Position numbers and translations under genes: made by a program | Origin: Armatimonadetes bacterium 55-13 | GTDB taxonomy: Bacteria; Armatimonadota; Fimbriimonadia; Fimbriimonadales; Fimbriimonadaceae | Length of the DNA: 64,000 nt | Assembly: GCA_001898035.1 (NCBI GenBank) | Contig: MKRX01000026.1 | Span: forward strand, 62,739 to 126,738 | Direction of reading: 5' to 3' | Notes under the pieces: model-generated | What the model was told of the DNA's origin: nothing | Database searches by the model: none | Seen by the model: the letters and a program-made list of their open reading frames with translations, nothing else | Shown: positions 42,840 to 51,298 of the stretch, in pieces | Numbering within the stretch: the stretch's first letter is position 1 | Layout of the letters: the number at the start of each line of letters is the position of its first letter

Positions 42840-44408
42840 TTACTCTCCGTCCTTCTTGTGCCTTAGCGCCTTTCCGGGGTGATCTGCGGTCAGCTTTTCA
42901 TTCTCAATAACCGGCACCCCATTCACCACCACATGCTTGAACCCAACGGCGTAGTGATGAGGGTCTTCATAGGTGGAGGTGTCCTTCACCCTGGCCGGGT
43001 CGAACACCACGACGTCCGCCCAGTCCCCCACCCGAATCTGTCCCCGGTCGCGAAGACGAAACGTGTTCGCGGGCAAGGAAGTCATCTTTCGAACCGCGTC
43101 CTCCAGCTTCAACACGCCCTGCTCTCGCACGTACCGAGCCAAGACCCGAGCGTTGTTTCCGTAGCTGCGTGGATGGGGAACGTCTTTGCCAAAGTCCCGA
43201 CAAGAGCCATCGGCGGCAAACATCGTATTCGGAAGGCTCATGAAGGTCTTCAAATCATCTTCGTTCATTCCAAAGAAGACCCCGCTTGCTCCGCCATTCG
43301 CTTCCATCTCAAAAAGCAATTCGATCTGAGCGTCCAAGTCCTCAGTACCCTTCTTCTTGAGCGTCGCCTGGCGCACATTGAGCCCGTTCAAACTTCGGTC
43401 GCCCTTGTAGCTGGCCACCACCGCGTAGGAGTAATCGTCGTCGTGACGAAGGCGCAAGTTCTCCTTCATCTCGGCAATCATCTTCTCCTTGATCGCTGGG
43501 TCCGCCAATCGCTTTCTAAACTGAGCGCGCCCACCCTCCCGGGCCCACGAAGGAATGGTCTGCGCCATGGTCGTGCTGCTGGCGGTGTACACGTATTGGT
43601 CTTGCGTCACGTCTAAGCCCTGGCTCCTGGCGTTTGCCAACGCCTCCAGAACCTGATCCGTCTGCCCCCACCCCGCCTTACCGAGTTTTAAGTGAGAGAC
43701 CTCGCAGCGAACGTTCGCGCCCTTGGCAACCGTAAACGCCTCATCCAGCGCCTTCAGCACCTCGTCGCTCTCATTCCGCATGTGGGTGGCATAGATGCCG
43801 TCGTACTGCCCCGCCACCTTAGCCAGTGAAACGATCTCATCGGTCTTGGCGAAGGTACCGGGGAGGTAAATGAGTCCGGTCGAAAGCCCGCAGGCCCCGT
43901 CCTTCATCCCCCGCTCCACCATCTGCTGCATCTTGGTCAGCTCCGCCGGCGTAGGCTTTCGGTCAAAAGACCCCCCCATCGCCGCCTCGCGGACGGTGTT
44001 GTGTCCCACCAAGGTGGTCACATTCACCTTCGTCTTCCCGTCCACCTTCCGATAGAACTCCGCCACATCCCGCACCGAGCCCCCGCAGTTCCCCACCACG
44101 ATGCTGGTCACGCCCATGCGAATGTAGTTCTCCGCGTTCGGCAGGTCGGTCACGTTCTCGGCGTGGGTGTGAACGTCGATGAATCCCGGCGCAACGATCT
44201 GTCCCTTCGCATCCAGCGTCTTCTTCGCCTGCCCCAGGTTCCGCCCGATCGCGACCACCCGCCCGTTCCGAATCGCCACGTCCGCAAAGAACCCCGGATT
44301 CCCCGTCCCATCCACCACTCTTCCTCCCTTGATGATCAGGTCAAAGGAAGCGGGTGGTTGGTTGGAGGCGATGCCAAGCATCGCCAGCGCCAAGGCGAGG
44401 GCTTTCAT
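42840..44408 (-). CDS. Secreted N-acyl-D-amino-acid deacylase (amidohydrolase)
   Basis: 522 residues with a signal peptide (MKALALALAMLGIASN). Metal-site motif APGFIDVHTHAENVTDLP, then VVGNCGGS with the cysteine typical of D-aminoacylases, later histidines in YATHMRNESDEV and EVSHLKLGK, and the C-terminal DPARVKD region. These enzymes remove acyl groups from N-acyl-D-amino acids. It ends 9 bp before the HhH gene start. It follows the Doc toxin gene on the same strand by 15 bp, but the functions are unrelated. Confidence 0.88.
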   Translation of the reverse strand: MKALALALAMLGIASNQPPASFDLIIKGGRVVDGTGNPGFFADVAIRNGRVVAIGRNLGQAKKTLDAKGQIVAPGFIDVHTHAENVTDLPNAENYIRMGVTSIVVGNCGGSVRDVAEFYRKVDGKTKVNVTTLVGHNTVREAAMGGSFDRKPTPAELTKMQQMVERGMKDGACGLSTGLIYLPGTFAKTDEIVSLAKVAGQYDGIYATHMRNESDEVLKALDEAFTVAKGANVRCEVSHLKLGKAGWGQTDQVLEALANARSQGLDVTQDQYVYTASSTTMAQTIPSWAREGGRAQFRKRLADPAIKEKMIAEMKENLRLRHDDDYSYAVVASYKGDRSLNGLNVRQATLKKKGTEDLDAQIELLFEMEANGGASGVFFGMNEDDLKTFMSLPNTMFAADGSCRDFGKDVPHPRSYGNNARVLARYVREQGVLKLEDAVRKMTSLPANTFRLRDRGQIRVGDWADVVVFDPARVKDTSTYEDPHHYAVGFKHVVVNGVPVIENEKLTADHPGKALRHKKDGE

Positions 44409-44423
44409 CGCTCTATTCTAGAG

Positions 44424-44819
44424 TCATTTCCATGTTCGAGATCGCTCTTCAACGAATCCAACGATCTTCTCACGATCAAAACTCCCCGTTGCGATGCTCA
44501 GGGTGATATCAACAACCTCTTCAGAGGTCGCCTCTAGCTTCACATTGTTAATAAGCATGAACGTGTCGAAGGCGATCAACCCTGCCCGTTTGTTGCCGTC
44601 GATGAAGGGATGGTTGCCCACAATACTGATCCAATATGCCGCGCCCATCTCCGCAAGAGATTTGTAGAGAAACTCGCCGCCGAAGGTCTGCTGAGGTGCC
44701 ATCACGGCGCTCTCAAGCAACCCGGGATCTTTGAGGCCATGGGCGCCTCCAAAGCGATCAATTACCGCTTGGTGGAGTTCGATAACTTGCTCCACCGTTA
44801 AGAATATTGGCTCGGCCAT
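44424..44819 (-). CDS. doc: Doc-type Fic toxin
   Basis: 131 residues with the Doc variant of the Fic motif, HPFIDGNKRAGLIAF, and the N-terminal signature VIELHQAVIDRFGGAHGLKD. Doc toxins phosphorylate elongation factor Tu and stop translation. It starts 2 bp after the stop of the AbrB-like antitoxin gene, in the usual antitoxin-first order. All catalytic residues of the motif are intact, so it is probably functional. Confidence 0.92.
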   Translation of the reverse strand: MAEPIFLTVEQVIELHQAVIDRFGGAHGLKDPGLLESAVMAPQQTFGGEFLYKSLAEMGAAYWISIVGNHPFIDGNKRAGLIAFDTFMLINNVKLEATSEEVVDITLSIATGSFDREKIVGFVEERSRTWK

Positions 44820-44821
44820 GG

Positions 44822-45025
44822 CTACTCAGCCAACCGCTCATAGGCATCAGAGAACCTCTCCAGCGACAGTTCTTTCGCCTCTTCAAACGTCGTCGGACGT
44901 TCAAGAATGATTTTGCCCTTCTCGTAATAAACCGCAATCGATTCGCGCACGCCGAGATGCTCTTTCATCTCTTTCGTGATGACGAGCGCGTCGCTATTTC
45001 CGGTCTTAATCAGTTTTCTCGTCAT
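44822..45025 (-). CDS. AbrB/MazE-type antitoxin partner of Doc
   Basis: 67 residues from ATG 45025. The N-terminal swapped-hairpin DNA-binding domain shows KLIKTGNSDALVITKEMKEH and IAVYYEKGKIILERP; the acidic helical tail (EEAKELSLERFSDAYERL) would bind the toxin. An AbrB-type antitoxin rather than Phd is a known alternative partner of Doc. The frame is open upstream, but 45025 is the only start that gives the AbrB domain alone. A 22-bp palindrome overlaps this start and is a likely autoregulatory site. Confidence 0.85.
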   Translation of the reverse strand: MTRKLIKTGNSDALVITKEMKEHLGVRESIAVYYEKGKIILERPTTFEEAKELSLERFSDAYERLAE

Positions 45026-45042
45026 AACAACGTTATTATGAC
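45021..45042. promoter_or_regulatory. 22-bp palindromic operator at the antitoxin start
   Basis: GTCATAACAAC followed by GTTATTATGAC (45021-45042) is a palindrome with a single mismatched pair. It overlaps the antitoxin ATG (45023-45025). Toxin-antitoxin operons are typically autoregulated by the antitoxin binding such palindromes. Confidence 0.75.
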
Positions 45043-45066
45043 ATACATACGCCGTAAGCACAGGAA

Positions 45067-45114
45067 GATTTATGCAACTTTTTAGTTGCATAAATCAAAG
45101 ACCGTCGCTATAAT
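45067..45114 (+). promoter_or_regulatory. Promoter and ArsR-type operator of the SRPBCC-ArsR operon
   Basis: GATTTATGCAAC (45067-45078) and GTTGCATAAATC (45085-45096) are perfect 12-bp arms with a 6-bp spacer. A sigma-70-like promoter overlaps the right arm: TTGCAT (45086-45091), 17-bp spacer, TATAAT (45109-45114). A further weaker pair (TGCAA / TTGC) follows at 45113-45130. The arrangement is that of a repressor blocking the -35 box; the ArsR-family gene in the same operon is the obvious candidate. Confidence 0.85.
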
Positions 45115-45132
45115 GCAATCAAAAGGTTGCTT

Positions 45133-46011
45133 ATGCAGAACACGATTCGAGATTTCGTTCAGCGAGAAGTGGTGATCAACGGCGCCATTGACCGCGTATT
45201 CGCCGCGATTACCGATCCCGCCACCTACCCTACGTGGGGTCCCGTGAAGGTGGAGGGAGCCCTCGTTCCTGGAGAGACGCCCATTCTCGACTTCGGAGTT
45301 TCTGGCCGCGTCGCCGTCCACGTGGTGGCGGTGGATTCGCCCAGCTACTTCGCCTATCGATGGGCGCAAGGGCAAACGGATCCCGAGAAACTCGTGGCCG
45401 ATCCCCTCACCCTTCCCAACACCTTGGTCGAGTTCCACCTTGAAGCGTTCGAGGAGGGCACCAAGGTCAAAGTGGTCGAGAGCGGACTCTCCCAATTGCC
45501 CGGCCTGGCTCCCGAAGCCGCCGCTCCGATGGAAGCCGGTTGGGGCCTCATGCTCGGAGCGTTGGTCAAGGCCCTGGAGGGTGGAGACACTGGCGTTACC
45601 GACTCTCTGGAAACCGTCGTCCTGTTCTCGGTCCCCCCGTCCGAGGTCTTCGACCGCCTCACCCACCCGGACAAGTGGTGGGCGGAAAAGGTCGAAGGAA
45701 CCATGGCGGTTGACCAAACCGTAACCATGGACTTCGGCCAGTTCGGCATGTGGAAGATCGAAATCTCAGGGATCGAAGAGCCCAGTTATTTCGCCTACAA
45801 ACGTCTCGAAATCACCGGCATGCCCCTCGCCACCGAGACGGTGGTCGAGTTCTTCCTGGAGCCCACCGCCACCGGAACTCAGTTGCGGCAAGTTGAGCGC
45901 GGGTTTGATCAGGTTCCCGAAGACTCCCGTGAAACCGCCTTCCGCACCGCCCAACAAGGCTGGTCCATCATCCTCGGCCTCCTCGAACACCACTTCGCGC
46001 AGGGAGGATAA
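45133..46011 (+). CDS. Tandem SRPBCC (AHSA1-like) domain protein
   Basis: 292 residues made of two START/SRPBCC-fold domains: ~1-150 opens with EVVINGAIDRVFAAITDPAT, ~155-292 with TVVLFSVPPSEVFDRLTHPD; the similar ending segments (MEAGWGLMLGALVKALEG and AQQGWSIILGLLEHHF) show the duplication. Single-domain AHSA1-like proteins are commonly paired with ArsR regulators; a double one is less usual. ATG 45133 gives a leader of only about a dozen bases after the promoter, with AAAGG as ribosome site. Its ligand is unknown. Confidence 0.87.
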   Translation: MQNTIRDFVQREVVINGAIDRVFAAITDPATYPTWGPVKVEGALVPGETPILDFGVSGRVAVHVVAVDSPSYFAYRWAQGQTDPEKLVADPLTLPNTLVEFHLEAFEEGTKVKVVESGLSQLPGLAPEAAAPMEAGWGLMLGALVKALEGGDTGVTDSLETVVLFSVPPSEVFDRLTHPDKWWAEKVEGTMAVDQTVTMDFGQFGMWKIEISGIEEPSYFAYKRLEITGMPLATETVVEFFLEPTATGTQLRQVERGFDQVPEDSRETAFRTAQQGWSIILGLLEHHFAQGG

Positions 46012-46322
46012 TGGCCCTCGCCGAAGTCTTCCGCGCCCTGGGCGATCCCGTGCGGTTAGAGATGGTGCAGCGACTCGTCAAAGAGGAGTCCTGCACCATC
46101 TCCGCGGTGTCCGAGGGCCTCGGCATCACTCGCCAAGGCGCCCGCAAACACCTCCAAGTCCTCGTCAGCGCCCGCATCGTCCAACTGGAACCCAAAGGCC
46201 GAGACGTCTACGTCCTCCTCGCCCCCGAACGCCTGGACGAAGCCCGAGCGTTTATCGCCGAGCTAGAAGCGAAGTGGGATTCAAGACTCGACGCCTTGAA
46301 GAAGTTTGTCGAGAAGGGCTAG
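46011..46322 (+). CDS. ArsR-family helix-turn-helix repressor
   Basis: 103 residues with the winged-helix core FRALGDPVRLEMVQRLVKEE and recognition region ISAVSEGLGITRQGARKHLQ. It lacks the CxC metal site of arsenic sensors and belongs to the branch linked to SRPBCC proteins. TAATG overlaps the upstream stop by one base. It probably represses its own operon through the perfect 12-bp inverted repeat at the promoter. Confidence 0.9.
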   Translation: MALAEVFRALGDPVRLEMVQRLVKEESCTISAVSEGLGITRQGARKHLQVLVSARIVQLEPKGRDVYVLLAPERLDEARAFIAELEAKWDSRLDALKKFVEKG

Positions 46323-46339
46323 TTCGAGTGAATGTGTAA

Positions 46340-47365
46340 TCAATCCGCAAACGGGTCATATTCATCCATTGGTGCAGATTGAGATAACGAAACATTGTGT
46401 CTAGCAAGAAGAGCATTGATTCTCAATTCAAGTTCTTTAGGAAAGCTCTCCTTCTTCTTTGACGAGGCCTGCAATCTGCGGAGGACTTCTCCCGGCAGAT
46501 CCGGTGCCTTCTCCAGCAACTCGACTACTTCTTTGAATGCTTGTTCGTGAATCGTATGCTCAAACGAGAGGATCAGGGGCTCGAGCATCTGCCGTCGCGT
46601 TTGATGATTTCGAAAAAAAGTGCTAATCAAATGATCTCGAAGTTCACGGATGCTTGCATCCGAGTCTAGCGATCCAATCAGTGCTTGCGTGGAGGCTAAA
46701 AAACCTTTTGGATCGATATCAACCTTAATGGGCTGAACCAATACACCACGCCCCAAACCCCATCCGACTTCTTGCATACACCAAACTGAGTTACAGAAGT
46801 TGTCGGTGTGAATAGCTACGATCGCATGACAACTAGCTAAGGCAAGTGATATTTCCTTTTGCCACTCCAACGACGGCTGGATGTCCCTATGTGCAACAAA
46901 TCCATCGACAAAACGCTTAGCTAACGAAGTCTTCAGTGTGGAAATTTTCTCGCGATGTACAGATTCATGACTAATGAAAAGGCGAAAGTATCCTTGCTTC
47001 CAGATTCGCTCAGCATCGGAAGCTGAGACGGCTTTAGGGTTGGCACTACTTCTCCAATCAAGGGGTGCCTCCAAATCCAAAGAAATAGATACATTTGTTA
47101 TTCGGCCGTCAGAACAGTCCTTTGTGAATTTTTCGGCCTTGGGCGTTAAGAATGCTTGTAGATTTTCAACTTCGCCTTCGATCTCATTGAATAATTCGAA
47201 CGGCACCTCAAGAGAAAGCGTGTAATAGTCGATCCCATAATCACTGTATGCGTCCACATATAACGCCTTTGATTCAGTAAGAACATATCTCGCGAGGTCA
47301 TGATCTTTGCATGCTCGTTCGAGTAGCTGAACAATACGTTTAGGATCTTCAGGGAGTTTGGACAT
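46340..47365 (-). CDS. TIR-domain protein with unrecognised N-terminal domain
   Basis: 341 residues. Residues 1-~120 are an unknown alpha/beta domain (YYTLSLEVPFELFNEIEGEV). Residues ~126-250 form a TIR domain: YFRLFISHESVHREKISTL, GFVAHRDIQPSLEWQKEI and NSVWCMQEVGWGLGRGVLV, where Glu199 stands at the place of the catalytic glutamate of NAD-cleaving TIR enzymes. Residues ~260-341 are helical and charged. Composition is visibly AT-richer than neighbouring genes, suggesting transfer. TIR proteins in bacteria often act in anti-phage defence by depleting NAD or making signals; no partner gene is adjacent, so the role is inferred. Convergent with the ArsR gene. Confidence 0.85.
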   Translation of the reverse strand: MSKLPEDPKRIVQLLERACKDHDLARYVLTESKALYVDAYSDYGIDYYTLSLEVPFELFNEIEGEVENLQAFLTPKAEKFTKDCSDGRITNVSISLDLEAPLDWRSSANPKAVSASDAERIWKQGYFRLFISHESVHREKISTLKTSLAKRFVDGFVAHRDIQPSLEWQKEISLALASCHAIVAIHTDNFCNSVWCMQEVGWGLGRGVLVQPIKVDIDPKGFLASTQALIGSLDSDASIRELRDHLISTFFRNHQTRRQMLEPLILSFEHTIHEQAFKEVVELLEKAPDLPGEVLRRLQASSKKKESFPKELELRINALLARHNVSLSQSAPMDEYDPFAD

Positions 47366-47377
47366 TAGATTCTTCGA

Positions 47378-47424
47378 CCATGATAGCCATCATGGATGAT
47401 TGACATCTCGATCCCCATGATGGC
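47378..47424. promoter_or_regulatory. Three CCATGATRGC half-sites upstream of the TIR gene
   Basis: CCATGATAGC (47378-47387) and CCATGATGGC (47415-47424) are direct repeats, and GCCATCATGG (47386-47395) is the exact inverse of the latter, making a perfect 10-bp inverted repeat with 19-bp spacer. They lie 13-59 bp upstream of the TIR start and just after the fucI stop. Without a T-tract they resemble operator sites more than a terminator. Confidence 0.55.
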
Positions 47425-47437
47425 GGACTAACTATCC

Positions 47438-49246
47438 TCATCCATAAAGCGGACCATACGTCGAACACGCCCGGAAGTCGGCGCCGACCGGGTCGATGCC
47501 GCCCCCGAATCGTGACCACACCGCCGGGCGGTAGATCAGGTCGTCCGCCACATTATGCATGTCCACCGGAATGCGAAGCATGGACGCCAAGGTGATCAGG
47601 TCCGCGCCGATGTGGCCGTGCGAGATCGCTCCGTGGTTGGCGCCCCAGTTCAGCATCACCGTGTAAGCGTCCTTAAACGCGCCTTCTTTGCCATCGCACC
47701 GGGGAGCGAACCAGGTGGTGGGCCAGGTGGGGTTGGTGCGCTCGTCCAATGCTTGGTGAACGTCTGCCGGAAGGTTGACGGCAAATCCCTCGGCGATCTG
47801 GAGAACCGGCCCCAGACCCTTAACCAAGTTGATGCGGAACATCGTCAGCGGCATCCGGCCCTTGGTCGTAAAGTCCGTAGACCAACCGCCTGCCGGGAAG
47901 TAACCCAAGTCGGAAGCGCACCAAAGCGTGGCGTCCAAACAGGCCGCCGCGTCCTCCGCCGACATCTCCCACCAAGGTTTGATCGTGGGCTTGCCGTTGG
48001 CATCCGTCATCTCGCCGGTGAAGTCCAGCGGCGATGGCCCCGAGTTGATCAGGTGCAGCACCGGGTCCTCCGCCTTGCCCGTCACGCGGTTGATCGACTT
48101 GGAACTCCAGTGGGTTCGCACGTCGCTAAACATCTGCGTGGTCCCCGTCAACAGGTTGCCCAACAGCATCGAGGCACCGTTCAGCGAGTCGTTCTCCGTG
48201 GCCACCATGAACGGCTGGCGAATGCCATTCCAGTCGAACGAGGTGCAGAGAATCGCCTCCAAGAAGTCGCCGTTCGGGAAGTGGTCGGTCCACTGTCGCT
48301 GCCCCTGGAATCCGCCGGCAATCGCGTTGTGTCCTTCCGATTGCTCGTGGTAACCCATCTCGGCGAGTTTGGGGTTGCCAATCATCAGGTCGCGGGCGAT
48401 CAGCGCCATCTTCACGCAGGTCTCCCAGTCCTGATCCTTGGTCTCTCGACTGCGCTGCTTGTCTTCGGGGTTCCAGTCCTTCCCTTCCGCGCAGTTGGCG
48501 CGAACCCACGCCAGGGCGCGGGTGTACTCTTCCTGATCGTAGATCCCCTTGTTCATCCGACCCACAAACTCGGTCATGTCGATCGTCTCGACCCGCATTC
48601 CCAGGAAGCTCTCGAAGAAATTCTGATCGACGATCGAGCCCGCGATCCCCATGGAAACGCCGCCCATCGCCAGGTAACTCTTGCCCCGCATGGAGGCCGC
48701 CGCAATGCCCGCGCGAGCAAACCGAAGGATCTTCTCCTGAACGTCAGCCGGGATGTTGGTATCGCCCAGATCCTGCACGTCTCGGCCATAGATGCCAAAA
48801 CACGGAAGCCCCTTTTGCGCGTGACCGGAAAGCGTCGCCGCCAGATAAACCGCGCCGGGTCGGTCGGTTCCGTTAAAGCCCCAAATCGCCTTCGGTCGCA
48901 GCGGGTCCATGTCCATCGTCTCGGAGCCATAGCACCAGCAAGGCGTAACCGTCAGCGAGACGCCAACCCCTTCGCGGTCGAACTTCTCCGCGCACTTAGC
49001 CGCTTCGCTCGCTCCACCGATGCACGTATCCGAGATCACGCACTCCACCGGCAGCCCGCAGGCGTGCCGTAAATTCTCCGAGATCAGCTTGGCCGCGGCC
49101 TCCGCCAACGCCATCGTGAAGCCCTCCAAAGATTCCCGAACGCCACCATAGCGCCCGTCGATGGTCGGTCGAATTCCAACTTTGGGAAGAGAACCGCGAA
49201 GGCGGTTCGAAGGAGCGTTCATCTTCAACGATGCGAGATCTGCCAT
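47438..49246 (-). CDS. fucI: L-fucose isomerase
   Basis: 602 residues, close to the 591 of E. coli FucI. Characteristic blocks are [78 protein letters not shown] and [20 protein letters not shown], the latter two near the metal site. It converts L-fucose (and possibly D-arabinose) to the ketose. With the GH29 fucosidase in the window this gives fucose release and first catabolic step; a fuculokinase is not seen unless the PfkB gene substitutes. It stands alone on the minus strand. Confidence 0.94.
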   Translation of the reverse strand: MADLASLKMNAPSNRLRGSLPKVGIRPTIDGRYGGVRESLEGFTMALAEAAAKLISENLRHACGLPVECVISDTCIGGASEAAKCAEKFDREGVGVSLTVTPCWCYGSETMDMDPLRPKAIWGFNGTDRPGAVYLAATLSGHAQKGLPCFGIYGRDVQDLGDTNIPADVQEKILRFARAGIAAASMRGKSYLAMGGVSMGIAGSIVDQNFFESFLGMRVETIDMTEFVGRMNKGIYDQEEYTRALAWVRANCAEGKDWNPEDKQRSRETKDQDWETCVKMALIARDLMIGNPKLAEMGYHEQSEGHNAIAGGFQGQRQWTDHFPNGDFLEAILCTSFDWNGIRQPFMVATENDSLNGASMLLGNLLTGTTQMFSDVRTHWSSKSINRVTGKAEDPVLHLINSGPSPLDFTGEMTDANGKPTIKPWWEMSAEDAAACLDATLWCASDLGYFPAGGWSTDFTTKGRMPLTMFRINLVKGLGPVLQIAEGFAVNLPADVHQALDERTNPTWPTTWFAPRCDGKEGAFKDAYTVMLNWGANHGAISHGHIGADLITLASMLRIPVDMHNVADDLIYRPAVWSRFGGGIDPVGADFRACSTYGPLYG

Positions 49247-49375
49247 GCTCCCTCGGTTTTACCCTTGCGCAGGCTAGAATTATTAACCGCAAGAACATTG
49301 CATGAGAATTTCCCGGCAGACGGGGAATGAACTTATCTGAAATCGCCCGGGAGTAACCCTGCGTCTGATAGGAAT

Positions 49376-49828
49376 ATGGACCGCAATATTCTTGCCGAGG
49401 TTTTTAAGCAGATCATTGAGGGCCGAGACTTTGCGGATTGCAAACGGCTGGTGAATGTCAAATCGGACATTGCCTGCTTCATCCCGGCCGGCTGTCCTTA
49501 CTCCATGGCCACCAACGTGTGGCATTGCGATTTCTGGAACCGCCTCTGGCTCGCTCGACTCAACGGAGAAAAGCGACCCTCCGCCAACATCTATAAGGAT
49601 GACTGGCACGTTCCACCTCCCGAGGAATGGCTCACCGTAAGAGAATCGTTCTTGGCCAACCTCAATCGCGCTCACCAAATGACCACTGATGAATCATTTG
49701 AACATGCCATGGAGGACGATGACAAAGCGATGGAAAAGCTCACCCAAATTGCCATCCACACCGCATACCACGTGGGGCAGATCGCCCTGGTCAAACGCAT
49801 GGCAAAGGCGGAGATGAAGACTCGGTAA
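49376..49828 (+). CDS. DinB-like four-helix metal-binding protein
   Basis: 150 residues with the DinB-fold histidine triad: NVWHCDFWNRLWL in the second helix and IHTAYHVGQIAL in the last. The family includes thiol-dependent transferases and proteins of unknown role. Divergent from fucI across 129 bp and convergent with the next gene. Confidence 0.82.
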   Translation: MDRNILAEVFKQIIEGRDFADCKRLVNVKSDIACFIPAGCPYSMATNVWHCDFWNRLWLARLNGEKRPSANIYKDDWHVPPPEEWLTVRESFLANLNRAHQMTTDESFEHAMEDDDKAMEKLTQIAIHTAYHVGQIALVKRMAKAEMKTR

Positions 49829-49838
49829 TCGTGAAAGA

Positions 49839-50306
49839 CTATGCGTCTCGCTTGTACGCCGAGTCCACTGCCCAATCCGCCTTGCCGCCAGGCTCCACGT
49901 TGTCCATTTTGACGATCAGTCGATCCTTTGCAAACGCGATGCTAATGGTCCAACCCCAGGTCTGGTCGCCTGCCTTGTAAGAGCCCTTGCAAAGAAACGA
50001 TCCGTCGTCCGCTTCTGGCCCGGTGGCAAAGAAGACGCCGGTGTTCTGGTGCCACGAGTCCGACCAGCCAATTTCCATTCGCTTAGCTTTCTTGCTATAG
50101 CAAAGCAACATAGTGCCCTCGTGTTGATCGCCATCGACTTCCCAGGTGTAGACCAGCGTGGCATAGGCACGTCTCGGGTCGGAATCCAAATGGAGAGAGC
50201 TCTTGCACTCCACCACCTTCTTATCTCCCTCTAACCAGGATCGGTGCAGCTTATAAGTGCCCTTCCAAGAGCCTAAATGATCTTTCCAAGAATCAGGAAT
50301 CGACAT
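49839..50306 (-). CDS. DUF1579-like beta-barrel protein
   Basis: 155 residues, no signal peptide. The opening HLGSWKGTYKLHRSWLEGDK and strand pattern (YATLVYTWEVDGDQHEGTML, MEIGWSDSWHQNTGVFFATG) match small lipocalin-like proteins of the DUF1579 kind, function unknown. Convergent with the DinB gene with a 10-bp gap. Confidence 0.6.
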   Translation of the reverse strand: MSIPDSWKDHLGSWKGTYKLHRSWLEGDKKVVECKSSLHLDSDPRRAYATLVYTWEVDGDQHEGTMLLCYSKKAKRMEIGWSDSWHQNTGVFFATGPEADDGSFLCKGSYKAGDQTWGWTISIAFAKDRLIVKMDNVEPGGKADWAVDSAYKRDA

Positions 50307-50333
50307 GGGCCGATTCTACAACTCTTTCGCAGG

Positions 50334-50381
50334 ATTAGAAAGAACAAGTCGAGGCGTTCGCGTGACCGCGCTCGCCTCGAC
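50334..50381 (-). terminator. Terminator after the aldo/keto reductase
   Basis: On the minus strand GTCGAGGCG (50373-50381) pairs perfectly with CGCCTCGAC (50348-50356), with an inner CGCG/CGCG pair across a 2x2 internal loop, followed by TTGTTCTTTCT (50347-50337). Confidence 0.8.
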
Positions 50382-50395
50382 CTTTGAAGAAGAAT

Positions 50396-51298
50396 CTACT
50401 CGCCTGTTTCCAGCCAAGACAGCTCCGCCGGAGTCAGCTCGATCTCCACCGCTTTCACCCCTTCCCGCGCCTGATCCGGCGTCCGAATGCCCGCCAGCGC
50501 AAAGGTGGGGAACGGTTGGTTCAGTACCCAAGCCATCGCGATCATCATCGCACTTACGCCCTTCTCCGCGCCCAGCTTTTCGGCCCGTTCGCGTCGCGCT
50601 CGGCTTATGTCGTTATCGTAGGCTCGCACCACGTCCGCATCGGTGGTATGCGCAAAGTAACCGCGTGCCATAGAAGACCACGCAAAGAGCGGGAACTGGT
50701 TCTCTTCATGCCACTTCCGCCCCTCAATCCCAATGGTCAAACACCCACCCCAGAGGGGTTCCGAGTTATGCGCCAAGGTCATGTTGGGGTTGTTCAGAGA
50801 CATCCCTTGCTTGCCATTCTTCGCCGCGTAGTCGTTCGCCGCCGCAATGCGCTCATGCGCCCAGTTGGAGCCACCAAACGCGCCAATCAGCCCCTGGTCT
50901 TTGAACTCGTTCAGCCAATCCACAATCTCGCCCACCGGCACTTCTGGATCGTCGCGGTGGAGGACGAAGAGGTCCGTGTACTCCACGCCCAACTTCTCGT
51001 GGTTTTGCTGAATGTCGCTCAGCATGTCCTCATGCGTCACGCGCGGGCTGCCGTAAGGATGGCAGCCTTTATCCAGAAAGACTGTCTCTTTGGCCACTCC
51101 GCGCGAGGCGATCCACTCGCCGAAGACGCGGCTGTTTTCGCCGTAGCAGTGAGCGCTATCAAACGCCCGACCGCCCTGCTCCCAAAACACGTCATAGGCC
51201 TCGAACGAAGTGTCCTTGGGCTGACCCAACAGAAAGTCCGTTCCCGCGACAATTCGCGAAATCGGCTTCTCGATATGTGCGATGTGGCCGTATTTCAC
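50396..51298 (-). CDS. Aldo/keto reductase
   Basis: 300 residues of the AKR TIM-barrel fold. GGRAFDSAHCYGENSRVFGE supplies the catalytic Asp/Tyr, VFLDKGCHPYG the Lys and DLFVLHRDDPEVPVGE the His; C-terminal MIAMAWVLNQPFPTFALAG is the NADPH-binding region. Starts at GTG 51298 in a GTGA overlap with the upstream Gfo/Idh/MocA gene, so the two oxidoreductases are translationally coupled and probably share a sugar or polyol pathway. Confidence 0.9.
   Translation of the reverse strand: MKYGHIAHIEKPISRIVAGTDFLLGQPKDTSFEAYDVFWEQGGRAFDSAHCYGENSRVFGEWIASRGVAKETVFLDKGCHPYGSPRVTHEDMLSDIQQNHEKLGVEYTDLFVLHRDDPEVPVGEIVDWLNEFKDQGLIGAFGGSNWAHERIAAANDYAAKNGKQGMSLNNPNMTLAHNSEPLWGGCLTIGIEGRKWHEENQFPLFAWSSMARGYFAHTTDADVVRAYDNDISRARRERAEKLGAEKGVSAMMIAMAWVLNQPFPTFALAGIRTPDQAREGVKAVEIELTPAELSWLETGE

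Noticed and set aside
47555..49072. 505-codon plus-strand open frame opposite fucI
   Set aside because: It is fully antisense to a well-supported L-fucose isomerase, is rich in Arg/His/Gln/Val without any recognisable motif, and has no ribosome site. Long antisense frames are expected at this base composition.
49264..49293. CTTGCG/CGCAAG inverted repeat between fucI and dinB-like gene
   Set aside because: Short 6-bp arms with an 18-bp spacer; likely to occur by chance.
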